DNA from: Stropharia rugosoannulata
Lineage: Eukaryota; Basidiomycota; Agaricomycetes; Agaricales; Strophariaceae
Assembly (NCBI GenBank): GCA_028532985.1
Contig: JANCIK010000004.1
Location: 1-64,000, forward strand
Length of the DNA stretch: 64,000 bases
Direction of reading: 5' to 3'
The notes under the pieces are model-generated. The model had not been told where the DNA came from. It made no database searches and worked only from the letters and a program-made list of their open reading frames with translations. A program made the position numbers and the translations under genes. This document shows positions 33,974-46,000 of this stretch, piece after piece. Numbering within the stretch: position 1 is the stretch's first letter; each line of letters opens with the position of its first letter.

Positions 33974-34041
33974 GTTGCACTGATGAGGGGTATCCCGAAA
34001 GCGCCCTTTACTCCTTCGTTAGGTGTAGGGTCCTTTGCAAC
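33974..34041 (+). ncRNA. Type I hammerhead ribozyme HHR-2
   Basis: The core CTGATGA (33980-33986) is followed by a GGG/CCC stem II with GTAT-type loop (33987-33996) and GAAA (33997-34000). Stem III is the imperfect hairpin 34001-34033 (CCCT with AGGG, AC with GT, CC with GG around TTCGTTA). The triplet is CUU, predicted cut after 34035. Stem I pairs GTTGCA (33974-33979) with TGCAAC (34036-34041) without mismatch. Every conserved core base is present. The sequence differs from HHR-1 in all stems while the pairing is kept, which is covariation-type support for a functional fold. Confidence 0.87.
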
Positions 34042-34071
34042 TGGTCGATACCTCATACAGCTAAGTAAACG

Positions 34072-34098
34072 CCACCACTCACCGAAGGTGAGTGGTGG
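34072..34098 (+). other. Terminal hairpin of PLE-2
   Basis: A perfect 12-bp stem, CCACCACTCACC with GGTGAGTGGTGG around a GAA loop, ends three bases before the first telomeric unit. Confidence 0.85.
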
Positions 34099-34100
34099 AT

Positions 34101-34130
34101 CCCACCCTAAACCCTAACCCCTAACCCTAG
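34101..34130. repeat. Interstitial (fossil) telomere repeat
   Basis: Four degenerate units read CCCTAAA, CCCTAA, CCCCTAA and CCCTAG, C-strand on +, in the same orientation as the terminal telomere. Left is the 3' end of PLE-2; right is subtelomeric sequence homologous to 7.9-8.8 kb. It marks a former chromosome end. Confidence 0.85.
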
Positions 34131-34165
34131 CAAACGGTGGCTTGTATCAACAGTGTCGACTGGGC

Positions 34166-35040
34166 GTTGGGCAGGGGGAATGCGAGTATGTCGATGGCAG
34201 GGATTCGGTGGCCAGGTAGGCGATTCAAGGGGGGCAGCCATGTACGGGGGGCGGAGAGACTATGCAGGGAGCGGCGCAGCCCGCTATGTAGTGCCTGAAA
34301 TGAGGGTCCCGAATGAAGATGGGATGCAGGAAGGGCGGGTGACGCGAAGTAACCACACGTAGTGTAAAAATGCCTTCATAGAATACACTCACCTTGAGCC
34401 CAAATCGAAAGGGGTTGTCCATCTAACATCTTCCCTCGTTACGTCGTTAGTTTGTTCCCCGAACCGTTTCGAGGCTGGCCGGCTGAAGACGAAGGTCGGT
34501 AAGTCCCTGGTTGGAGACTGGGGGAGGGGGGCAATGCAGGCGGCCAGCATTGCTTCTACACTTATCCGTTGGCGCGACTGATGCAATGGGCAATGATATT
34601 GGGTAAAGGGGAGAGTGATGGCGTGGTGGGGGTACGAGGAAAAGAGGCATGAATCCGTCACAGTGCGTGTGACCTCCGGAACGGAACAGCCACGGGTGTG
34701 ACAAACTGAGAGCGGACCGGGGGATGTTGCAAGGCGCGGGCAACGGAATTGCAGGGTATGGCAGGGGGCAGTGGTAAAGGCGTGGGTGGGGAGCGGCTCC
34801 GCGTGCACGGGAGGCACAACCTGCGTGCAGGTATGCAAGTGGGAGGCGGCATGACTGGCCCGAGTATATGCGTGGTTGGCTGTGCGTGCGCATCGCTGGG
34901 TGTCACGGCACAGGTGGTTGGGCAGCGTGCGTGCGTGGCAGGGGGTGCATGGCAGGCGTTGGTGGGTAGGCGCATGGCCAGCGAGCGTGCGTCGCGGGCT
35001 GCGTGGTGCGTGGCGGGGTGGGCACATGATGGGCGTGCGC
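34166..35040. repeat. Subtelomeric duplication, copy 2
   Basis: Homologous to 7909-8765 in the same orientation. It starts about 35 bp inside the fossil telomere, so the former end broke within TLH-proximal subtelomere and had already lost its TLH gene. Confidence 0.85.
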
Positions 35041-38000
35041 CTATAGACGATGCCTTGATTTTCTGAAGTGGTTGTTATCGTCCGAGAATCATTATTAGTG
35101 GTTGTCCCGCTTCAATAGTGCCATGCAGCAACTATTGAGGTGAGGGCTGTCTAGGCGGAGCTGCCTTGCTGGCCTGAAATTTGAGGAAGGCCGGCAGTCA
35201 TGAGTAAACGATGTAGGTAGGCCGCGAAGCATTGTTTGACCTACATGGATTGGCGAGACGACGGCGGAGTGGCACCCAATCACACTTAACCAGCATCTCT
35301 TCTAATCGCCAAATGTGTGCGCGGGATAACTTGCAACGCAGCAGAGATGTGGACGCGTTCGATAGCAGGTGCAGGGAGGCGGACGTCGACGTTCTTGAGA
35401 TTCGGGCGGAGTAGAGGCTGGTAGACCAAGCTAAGTAACGCTCAGTTCTTTGATAAACCTGAGACTCACCGTGCGGCCTTGATATCATCTCCCGGCCCTC
35501 GTCTATCCGACACCTACAGTCGCCGAAGTCGTGGTCTAATCAAGACATGGAACAACATACCTTACGGAACTGGACGTCGTCGCCATGGTGCAATGGCGTA
35601 TCATTCGTCTGAGTTTCCGTAGGATTGCGTATCTCGTTACGTGGATTCGGTGGATGAAGTTTCATGCGGGAAAGAAAGGGCGAGAACAGTGGTGATGGTG
35701 AGGACGAAGGGAGAGGCGAGTGTGGCTTGAACCCGTGATCGGGGACCGCGGCCTCGGAACGGAGCCACGGAACAGCGTTATGACCGTTTGCGGGCCTTCG
35801 CAGAGGACGTTGAGGACTTAAACCTGCAAATGCGCATACGAATCTTTAGAGAACCATTTAAGCGGTGTGGGGAGAAGAGCTGTGGCCGGTGTGACTTCAC
35901 GCGAGGCAGAGGCCGTGTACAGCGGAGGTCAGGGTAGGCGGCACCCGGCATTCACGATGCTCCAGATATCATGAGCGGCGCCGAACGCAATCGTCCTTGC
36001 TTGTATGAGCCACGCAGTGGCGCTCGGCCGTGGGTACACGTGGGGTATGGAAGGTGGAGGCGAGGGAGGGCGCAGTGGGCAGAGGGGTGATGGAGTAGGC
36101 CGTGGTAGGAAGATACGGCGCGCTGTAGATTGATGTGAGTAGGATCCACTGCTTGTAATCTGTAAAATCGGAAACTCACGAGGATTTTTTTTACCCCACC
36201 AAAACATACCAGTCCTATTCCCGAACATCTGAAGGCTTGCATAAATGACAGTATCTTAGGATTAATCCCCGGGGTCAAGGTTGAACGCCCCGGCAGTGAT
36301 TCGATGCCAGCGCGCTGGAGGGGAAATAAGGGGCGAGTAACGTCGTGATCAACGTGCTAGAGTTGGAGGGCCGCTTGAGAGGCGGTGATGGGTTGCCCGA
36401 GGCCCCGGAACGGGTCCCGCTCCGAGGGACAGCGAGGGTTGCAGCATACACGTTTCACCGTGGTGGCGCCGTCGAGCAGGGTGGATGGGGGTAAAGTTGT
36501 GGAGGATGCATCGCCGTGGGGGCGGCGGTAGACAACCAGGAACGGTAAGTCGGCTCCGAGGGCTGAAAAACACATGATAGGATAAAGGGCTCAATACCCA
36601 CCCACAGATTTTTCCAGGCCCTCCCCCGCCCATTTTATGCCTGATCCCTGCGACGGACCGCACCTTCTTTTTCCCCTCCCTCTGTCCCCTCACATTCTCA
36701 TTCGCCCGATCCCAAGCGTTGCGTGGGTTGAATTTTATTTCGCAGGGGCGGTCGAAGTCGAGGATGGCGGTAAGCCAGCGATTCCGTCGTCCGAGGTGGG
36801 TCGCAGTGTGCAGGCATGGTCGTACTCGCGGCAGAAGGCGCGCGAGGCCCGCCCGAGTTCATGCTGCTGCTGAGGCATGGCTGCGGAAGGCGTAACTAGA
36901 GCACAAAAGTTGGCACTGACGCGTCGTTTGAAGGCCTCCGTTGCCGCTATGACCCCGAAACGGGTGTGATTCCGTCTCTTATCCCGGTGCAAGAAGGTCG
37001 TTACAACTTGAGGGGTGCAGCATGCGAGGAAAACGAAGGCATGTGATGGGCCGTGAGGATGAAAAAGAAAAACTCGAGGCATGTCGAGCTAGGATGGAAA
37101 TTGCTGTTGGAAGGTCGGTTCCGTCGCGTCAGGCAAGTCTGAGGACGGTAGAAACCAAAGGGTCTGGCCTCGGGCATCGCGGGATGCTCTGGCGTAGTCA
37201 TGAAGGCGTTCTTGTTCCAATCGCGGAAGGGGCTGAGGACGGTGGTAACGTCCCGGACCTGGGTGTTGTCCCCGCCGGGACGTACCGCGCCTACGATGCC
37301 GCGAAGAACGGCCGCTTCGCTCCGTACACGGGCGCAGACTGAAGGTTATACATCAAGCGCTGGTTTTGAGGGTCTGGGGGGTAAGCGTACAGGGCAGGGC
37401 GCGGAGAAGGCGCGGCCGGGGGGGAGCATAGGCTGGCTGATCGAGATGAACACGGATGGGAGGGCGGGTAAATGACTGCCAGTTCGCGGGCGCACTCTCA
37501 CCTATCGCAGAGCGTTCAGGCCTGTTTGCCGTCAATTACTTCTTGCTGCGAGCTGCGAAACGTTACTGACCGCTAGTTGCGTACATTGCCCGCGTGGTCC
37601 AAAGCACGACCTCTGCCATTGCCCATCTGCAGCAGATCTGCTCTCCCTCTCCGGGCGTACGTCCCTTGTCCCCTCGCAACTAGCGCGTCATTCCGGTGTG
37701 ACCGTCCATGGGCAGCCAAATCCCGCTGCTCTGTGCTCCGTGTAGAAATCCCTGGTGTCCTTCGTCGTGCTAGCGCCAATCGTCAAAGGCGGGGTGTTGC
37801 CAGCTGCCACCAATCTGCTGTAGAAAAGAGCGGAGCACGTCGTGCTGGGCAGGAGGGATCCAGATAGGGGCGATGATGACGGGAGGCATACAAGGAATAG
37901 GCCAATGCACGAGTGGGAGGGGCAGGGCGAAAGCGAGATCGAGGGCGACGGAACCGAGAGAAGATGGCGGAGAGACGAGGGTATTTTGAAGGAGTCAGCC

Positions 38001-38421
38001 AGAGGTCCTGGCTAAGTGTCAGCATCAACGAGCCTCGAGGAAGGTGACGATGAAGACCTGATGCGGGTGAGGGGTCGCGAGCGCGGGCGTGATGATGGTG
38101 ACGGTGAAGGAAAGGAAACGTCGTGGAGAAACGTCTGCTCCGGGTCCCGGTGCCGGAACGTGTGCAGCGCCAAACGTCGACTAACTGCAGATCTTTGTAC
38201 AAAAATTGCATTCACTGCACGCCCTATTTCTTGCCTTCCAGTGCATTTGACATGTAGAACATGCTCAAAACTTATGTCAACTTGCCAAATGGGTACCTAA
38301 CAGTTACCTTGCGTCATATTTCTCTGATAGTGCGCAACATTGCTCATAAGCCTGAGCTAACTTCTTTTGAGATGTCATATAAACCTTAACAGTCATCATT
38401 CTTCCTTGCTTTCTTGGCAAT
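35041..38421. other. Gene-free stretch, old subtelomere
   Basis: Several ORFs of 60-115 codons occur, but none shows a domain or a consistent exon chain. Minus-strand donor-like GTGAGT sites at about 35465 and 36175 hint at spliced non-coding or decayed transcripts, and an A/P/S-rich minus ORF at 36735-37082 could be a gene remnant. Base composition is GC-richer than the gene region to the right. Confidence 0.5.
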
Positions 38422-40756
38422 ATGAAATCCCTTACAACTGTAATCCTGCTTTCCATCCTCGTCGTCGCGAGGGGCGCGGAACAGGTACTGTTATCTTCCA
38501 ACCACCATGAATACGGCTCAGATAACACTCATCATCAATTCACACGCCCAATAAACCGAGTGGCGATTGTTGGGGCCGGCGTCGGGTGCGTGGCCGTCAT
38601 GACATTCCAGCTGTCGTTCTAAGACGACATTGCTCCATACAGTGGCCTGATTGCGTACCGTGAACTTACTGAAGCTGGACTCTCCGTTCACATATTTGAA
38701 CGGGATAGCGTTCCTGGAGGGAACTGGCACTATACAGAAGAACCTCCGGAATTCGCCCCAGTGCCAAACAGACACATAGCCGAAGGAGACTATGTACCAT
38801 CTCTACCGCCTGTAGGAGTAGAGCTGCCATATGCACAGATCATTGAAGAGGACGAGGCCGGAATACGAGCACGCAAAAGGGAGCACCGGGCGCCGAAGCC
38901 TGTATGGGATTCACTGACTTCGAATGCGCCTGCGGTACGTGTTTCTTAGCAGTGTGTGTTTGTTACATGGCTTAATCAGTGAATTTCTGGGATGCAGCCC
39001 ATTCAGCAAATTCGAGAACTTCCCTGGCCGGCTGGTACACCATGGGGTACGTATGTTCGCTTTTATCATGGATTACCGCGGTATACCAACAATCTTATGT
39101 GCAATATTTCAACAGCGCTCCATAACCGCAAACTGCAGGGATATCTTCGAGCATTTGCCTCATTCCATGGACTAAATAGCAACGATGGAAATCCAAATAT
39201 ATCATATAATACGCGCGTTGAGCTTGTCAAGAAGCATATCGGTGCAAGTGGTGAGGAGAACGGATGGGATCTTACTGTGAGCACTCTCGAAGAGGTCAAG
39301 ACAGGTGTATTGAAAGTGGTGTGGAGGAAAGAGGTACGTTAATTCGTGATATTCAGTTTTTGTCGTTTCACTAATGTTTGCGGGGTCAGCACTTCGATGC
39401 TATTATTGTTGCCACAGGACGTTATAACGCACCAAATATGCCTAACATTCCAGGACTGCAATCGCTAGTAGAGCATTTCCCGGCACATATTCAGCACTCG
39501 CGAGCGTACCGAGTACCGCTGGGCTTCAGGAACCAGACGGTTCTGATCGTCGGAGCTGCGGTACGTTGCTCTGCATCTTTACTGCAACCCCAGAAATAAC
39601 TGACATATACTTTAATTGAGACGAGCGGAGGTGAAATATCTCGCGAAATTATCCGATATGCAAAGCAGGTTTATCAATCCGTCCGAGTAAGTCTTACTTA
39701 ATTTGTCATCTATATGTGTATACTAAGCTGTCATTGTCGCCTAACTAGCCAGAATCGAGTCAGTAGAAACTGCTACCAAGCCTTGTTCAACGCTTCGCAA
39801 GGTGACTGACAGTATCTCGTGTGTATTCTAGGTCCCATCCCTCAACGGCCACAAGCAGACTTTCTGCGCCGTTTACCGCACAACGTCACACTGATCGGGG
39901 AAATCAAGCGGTTCGTCTTACCGACCTCACGGACGTCTGAATTCTCCGAGACAAAGATCGAGCTTGCTAACGGTACGGTACGTATAAGTTGTCCTACTCT
40001 CATTCATTTTCCCACTGTAACTGACTGTCCTGTAGATCATTTCCGGTATAGACCACATCATATTCGCCACGGGCTTCCGGTACTCCTACCCGTTCCTACC
40101 GTTACACCACAATCCAAAACTTGGGCTGAACGATAGTGTACCTCGCACAGGTAGCAATCGGGTACAGCCCATAGTTACGGATGGGACTCATCTCAGGTCG
40201 CTTTATTTGGATGCATGGTATATACCAGACCCGACCTTGCTTTTTATAAATGGTACGCTATGCTCCTACACTGTCTACTCCGTGCGTGTAAGCTGCAATT
40301 TTATTACATTAGCAAACTTCGGCATGCAGTCTTTTACGCATGCTGAATTCGTCGCGCTTGCAGCCGCAAAGATCTGGACGAGAACCGCAGACCTGCCTAA
40401 CACGGATCAGCTCTGGAAAGCGTATGATGTGCTGTACTTTGAACGTCGTGGCTATGGACGACATTTCCAGTTCTTAGGTGCTGTGAAGACGCGCGGTAAG
40501 CCTATCTTCATAACTTTTTCCTATTGTTGACGCGGTCACCAGAGGTTCTGCGGTTTTATAAAGGATGGCTGGATGCGGCCGCCGTAAAGTATGGTGGGAG
40601 ACAGGTATGTCTTCTCTTGTTTTATTACTGCACAATGTATGCCATGGGTGGCAGCCGGTTCCAACATACTGTGCACTGCACTGTCTTTTCGTGTAACCTG
40701 CATGTTTTTTCACACATACTGACATGATTCAGATTGACGGTCTTCCCAAAGAGTAA
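38422..40756 (+). CDS. FAD/NADPH-dependent flavin monooxygenase with N-terminal signal peptide
   Basis: The ATG at 38422 opens MKSLTTVILLSILVVARG, a signal peptide or anchor. The FAD motif is VAIVGAGVG + GLIAYRELTEAG, restored by an intron from GTGCGT (about 38586) to CATACAG (about 38640). FERDSVPGGNW follows, then the FMO linker (PIQQIRELPWPAGTPW...ALHNRKLQGYL) with introns removing GTACGT-led stretches, then DAIIVATGRYNAPNMPNIPG, the NADPH Rossmann motif VLIVGAA + TSGGEISREI, and ATGFRYSYPFLP (ATG motif). It ends ...KYGGRQIDGLPKE, stop 40754-40756. Every candidate intron restores the frame, so the gene looks intact. FMO-like enzymes insert one oxygen atom into a soft nucleophile; the substrate is unknown. 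A signal sequence suggests the secretory pathway. An inverted decayed copy lies at 49.4-51.4 kb. Confidence 0.88.
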
Positions 40757-42041
40757 GCCCATGACCATCACATCATTTCTTCGCATTTCTAACTGTGATC
40801 TTACTAAACGCAGCAACGACCAAATCAATGCGCTGTGGGCAAAGGCTCGGTTCAGTGGCGAGTCCTCGCCTGCTATTATCAACGTGGCACTGCAAAGTGA
40901 CTTTGGGCTGGATATTGTCTCTCAGAGGATGCTCAACGGAACCGCCAGTCTGGACGAGATAACAGGACATGAGTCATGGGTGCAAGATGCGGTGTATAGT
41001 GATTATTGGTAGAAGGTTCGGACGCTGTTTTGCTTATTCAGGCCAGACTCGCAACTCGTGCTCGGTATGTTATCAACGTGTGCTTTTTGATAGTAAGAAT
41101 CTAGATCATGTATCTGCATGTTCCCGCCGTATTACGGATTCTCGGCCCAACCGGTACGGGCTTAAGATTAATAGGCCACCCACAGCATCAAAGTGTACGT
41201 ACGCGTATAGTACAGGAGCTTCTGGAGGATACGCATTATAAGTATGCGGCGAATTATGTCCGTGCCTGGATAACGTACCTGGAGTGGGTATGCTAGACTT
41301 GTTCTCTTGGTAGGACATTGGTATTGACTACAGCGAGAATGGAGAACTTTCACCAATCATGTCCTACATAAGTCCATGTACCTTGAATATTCCAAAGATT
41401 CACTGCAATGACGGTTGACCTTAAAGCTTGAGATGTATATTCCGAGCTCTCTAACTTTACAAGCGCGTCTTCCAGTGACACGGTGCTGACTGTTCTGCAA
41501 GCCAGTCAGGGAACTTCGTTGATACCCATAGATCTGCATGGTTTAGGGAAGCTTCACCAGGCGTTATCAATGGAAGCAGCTTATTTAAACGATTACGCAG
41601 AAAAGGAGGCGGTACACGACGGTATCTACAATTCGTAGTTCAAAATCTTCTATTTTGTCAGCGTCAAATATATCATGTTGGAAATTCATAAGCCAGACGT
41701 CCTGCAAGGCCATTTCGATAAATATTCAGACAGGCTAGATGTTTATGACAAAATATGAGGTAAACAGTGCTTTCTATCGGGAGATGTGAGCTTACAGCTC
41801 CGTAAGTGCATGAGGCTCAAGTAAGCATTTCACAAATTTCAATTTGGGACCGCTTCCCAGCTCCAGCTGTATAAACCTCACCAACATAGGCCCTTATTCA
41901 TGAGATGCTTCATCAGCTTCTTGATATTTCTCAAATTCTGAAGTCATTCATGGGACACCTTGATTGCAGTCTCCGCTTACGAATGCTACATATGCATTTG
42001 TTCCCGAATGTGAACACTATGAGGCACGAGCTATATAACTA
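40757..42041. other. FMO-SDR intergenic stretch
   Basis: A + strand ORF (40779-41012, MTITSFLRISNCDL...YSDYW) and another at 41108-41296 have protein-like composition, but no family is recognised and neither extends by splicing in an obvious way. They may be remnants of a gene downstream of the FMO. Confidence 0.4.
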
Positions 42042-43089
42042 TTACCAGGCAATTCTTTTCCCATCGATATCAATAAACTGCCCCCCATCCTTTATTCGAG
42101 TAGATTCATTGATAATTTTGAGTAAAGCTTGCGCTGACTGCTCTGGTGTCAATACTTCGACATGTTTAATCAGATTTGCCAACGTCTCATCTCTTTGTAA
42201 GGCGATTTCCACTAGATAAACAATTAGGCATATGTTTTGGTTTGTGCGGATATGAGTAACCGTTAAATACTGACTTGCATCAGTGCTCACTGCACCCGGG
42301 CAGAGTGCAAAAGTAGCTGCAGAAGACATCAAATTCAAGTCAAGTAGGAAGAGATGTAAAATGAACACGAACTCAGCCAGTCGTTCTCGAAGTGAAACTT
42401 GCGTGTGATATGGTTGAGAGCCGCCTTGCTTGTTCCATATGCCGCATTCTTTATCGGAAACTCCATCATAGGGCTGCCAATTGATCCTGCAGGGCTACTG
42501 ATTGGGATAAAACGCGGTGTTTGGCTCTTTTTTAGGAGCTTATGCATAGACTGAAGCAGGACAATAGTTCCTATAACATTGACCTGAAGCGCATCTGAGC
42601 TGTCACTTCAGCTTTGGAGACAGCAATATTGAGTCGTACCAGAAGATGTTCGGTATATTCTTTGACCGTGGTCTCCAGCGCTGTCTTCTCGAAATTGGCA
42701 TAGGCTGATAGTCGTATTTAGAACATAGATGGCATGTATTCTGGAACACAAACCTGCGTTGGCAATCACGGTATCCACACGGCCGTGTCTCTTCTTAATC
42801 TCTTCAGCTATTGCTGTATTTCCCTCCTCGTCGCCGGAGACACACTTGACTATGCTAATACGAGCCGGGTACTTCTCCATCAAGCTCTGTAAGGCAGTAG
42901 CGTTCTCTAGATTCCGTGCTCCGGCATAGATGAAAGCATCAGGGTGAGCTACGGCAATATGCTCAACAAGCGCAAAACCTTCAACAAAATCAATATATAA
43001 TCAAAATGTTCCAAACGTTAGGATTTCGTACCAATTCCGCGGTTTGCACCTGTTACAAGATATACGACAGCGGGCGTAAAAGACGACAT
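42042..43089 (-). CDS. Short-chain dehydrogenase/reductase (SDR)
   Basis: The ATG at 43089 gives MSSFTPAVVYLVTGANRGIG, the TGxxxGIG cofactor motif. After an intron (GTACGA donor) come FALVEHIAVAHPDAFIYAGARN and GRVDTVIANAG (NAG motif). Another intron joins TEHLL to VNVIGTIVLLQSMHKLL, followed by PRFIPISSPAGSIG (catalytic Ser region) and AAYGTSKAALN (YxxxK). The end is CPGAVSTD, EQSAQALLKIINES and QFIDIDGKRIAW. Length and order match the classical fungal sniffer/norsolorinic acid ketoreductase-like group, which use NAD(P)H to reduce carbonyls. It looks intact. It sits between two FMO copies, which suggests but does not prove a shared oxidation/reduction pathway. Confidence 0.87.
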
Positions 43090-46000
43090 TGCTTTGATTT
43101 CCAATGTTGCATACCTGGCCATATTTATAAAATTTCTATCATCACATTGTCGAGCCGTTAGCTGACGTGGCACGGCCGACACATCTACTAGGAGGTCAAA
43201 ATTCTCCGAAAGCTTCAAGGAATTTGTAAGTCTGTTTCTAGAAACGGACCAAACCTCAAGAGTCTGGGGCCGAGAGTCTGGGATGTAGTGACGAGTATAC
43301 CCGTCCTTGTAAGGAAGAGGCACACGCAAAGCTTAAAGCTTAAAGTATCACTTGAGTATTACACAGGCTTGCGCTGCTAGGGTATCTCCTGATTACTACG
43401 TACGTTATGTCAATTGTCAGAACATAGTCTCATTTTATCTTTACAGATGGACCAAGGAAATAAGGCCAGAGAAAATGTTTCTTAAAATTTACGGCCATAA
43501 TGTCTCCAGATACACACACTTCAAGCGGAGCAAAAGAGAGCTGAGTATGCAACTAAATTTAAAGCATCCATTTCAGTAGGTTCGTGCTGAACTCTGTCAT
43601 TAACCTCTGTGCAATCAATTTACTGTCAGGCTTAGGACGACAACGAATATATTTTGTATGAAAATCGAGTAATTGTTTGTTACATCTCAACGCAGTATGC
43701 CCTAGCAATGGAGAATGAACTCATCTTCGCGGCATCGTTTTGTAACGTGGGAAATCATCCATGACATCAAATCTACTTTGACTAACATCGCTATCGCAGG
43801 CACGAGTTCTTTTCGAAACTGGCGATAATGACGACGCCGGCGCCTGTTCTGCAATGTCAAACTTGGCCTCTGTGTCATGCTATAGTACAGATTAGTATTC
43901 GTTTACGACATGGTGCATACGTCTTTGCTGGCCGATGTCGCCCTCGACCGCAGCGCATCCCGGTTACGCGGCCCGCCAAAAATGCCCCGTGTCCGCATCG
44001 TCTGCCCCGCCCTGCCCGTTCTCCGTAGTGAACCAGCTTGCGCCATCAACCCGACATCGTCATAGCAGAGCATGCAACGTAGTAAGGCCAACAAAGGGCA
44101 AACTAACAGCAGTTGTACTATGCCGCGAGCTATTCGAGTCGATACCCTTGGCATATGTATCCTATGATCATCCTTCCGTATTCACGCTCCCTGTCACAGA
44201 TGGGAGCATTCGTGCTCGCATACGCACTGGTGGGCTGGTCCTTTGGACCCAGGGACAACGACAATGACGACTGTGATGGATGCAACGGCGGCAATGGATA
44301 ACTGCTGCAACAACTGCAATAATCACGACGACAGACGTTAGTATGTCCCTGTTCAACGCATGTTTTCCCTGCTTACCTTCCAATGTCAGCTTGACGTTCA
44401 CTTTGTGGTTTTCGTCAACATCGAATTAGTATTCATTCCACCACCTAGGCGAAGTCCGCACCTAGCTAGCAACTCTTCCTTGTCCAGGCCACCGGCTCTC
44501 ATTTTCTTGTTTGCTCTCAACCGCTTAGAAGTTAGCACAACCTCCTGTTCTCGCTGCTGCTCGCGCGACGCATGTCGCATGGGCACCGTGGATGGCGCAA
44601 GGAGCGCCAAGGGAACTCGACTTCACCATTTCTCCGGAGGAGGTGAGGGTCGCGTACCATGGACTCTGCCCAAGAGAGGAAATCGTCTGAACCGGGAAGA
44701 GCACGCTAGTGGTTCTCCTCAGCCCTGCAACGGCTGCACGTAGCCAAGCTGAGGACGTGGTGTCAATCAGCAGATGGGTGAAGAAAAGTCTGTGAACGTC
44801 ACATCCCGGATATCATCTGCGAGGCTCCTCCAATCTCTTGCGTCTGCGCAAGCCCGTGCACCGGCGCGTTATGGATCGTCTGCGGCGCCTGCGACTTCAT
44901 TCAAGGGAACAGCCTTCCCTAGATGAAACTGGCGCCCCCTACCATCCCCCAGGCCCTTCTTTCAAAGCCCCCCCCCCCCCCACGACACAGCGCATGCGAT
45001 CAAACAACAGGTCCCGCTTGCCCACATGTGTTCCCTGGTTCCATGATCAACAGTCGCTGCAAAGCGCTCACGTACGTCCCCGTACGTCGGCCCCAACAAC
45101 TCCTGGAAGCAACACACGACGAAGACGCCACGGAGCTCTTTGCGCGACTTGACAGGGCGACGACCGAGGGCGTGGTCACTCCTACACCCACCCGGACTGC
45201 ATTCCTCACAATCTTCAGACCTCAGCAACGACCAACATTTATCGAGCGTGCTGGGTGCACTGAATCAGATGCCGACTCCCGCCCAAGTTCCCGGTCTTTG
45301 ACTTACTCAACCCCGACTTACTAAGATGTTTGACGCTGCCATGCATTCATTCAGAATGCGAAACGTTACTATGAGCGAGTCTAATGAGGACAGTGCCGGT
45401 AAAAGGCACAGGAACAGACGGCAGCGAGAGGGAGAGAGGGAGAAAGGAAAAGTTGATGAAGAGGGCGTAAAGACTTCAGGCGAGGAGCCGTTGCGTAGCT
45501 GGAGAGCACAAACTTGTGAAGAAAAAGTATTAGCACATTCGGCTCGCATGGACAGCCCTCGTTCGCTCTGGAACATCCACCATTCACTATGGTCAACCAG
45601 CGCACGGCCGTGCAACGTGCTATACGGTTCTCGGGCTCGGGCGGCGCTTTCACGAAAGCAAAGGCGAGAGCTTTATGTGAATGAGGTGTTGCATAGCGAA
45701 CATCGAGAGCGCGCCGTCCGAGGCAGCATGACGTCCGTTCGTTCCGGTTGTTTGTGACTAGAACATTTGTCGTGGTCAAGAAGTGGGCGTGTTGTAGGAG
45801 TGGTGCAGGCCGCAGATGAGACATGTAGGACCAGCAAGAGCAAGAAGTGGCGTGTAGAAAGGTGTTCAAATTCATTCACAGCTACCGGGAAAATGAAGAC
45901 GTCCTTTGTGTGCGTCCGTGGCGGCATTAGCCTTGTTTGTAGTGGCGAGGTGAGGGTAGGTCGCTGCCACGGGTCTTAAACTCCAACTAATTGTATGCAT

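Larger units (their letters stand above)
33023..34102 (+). mobile_element. Retroelement tail PLE-2 with hammerhead ribozyme, ending at a fossil telomere
   Basis: This 1.08-kb stretch has no conserved ORF and shows little direct similarity to PLE-1. It ends with the same series: a TATA-like box, hammerhead ribozyme, CAGCTAA box (34058-34064), strong hairpin and CCCTAAA repeats. The interval from predicted cut to CAGCTAA is 23 bases here and 26 in PLE-1. It is GC-rich and full of short inverted and direct repeats (GTTACGCCAA twice near 33280-33340, GCGTGAAA twice near 33362-33396). I interpret it as the 3' part of a second, different family of the same class, 5' truncated at 33022. Confidence 0.65.

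Noticed and set aside
43828..45757. Several ORFs of 60-143 codons in 43.8-45.8 kb
   Set aside because: No recognised domain, no consistent splice chain, and low-complexity Pro/Arg content; left as unannotated rather than called genes.
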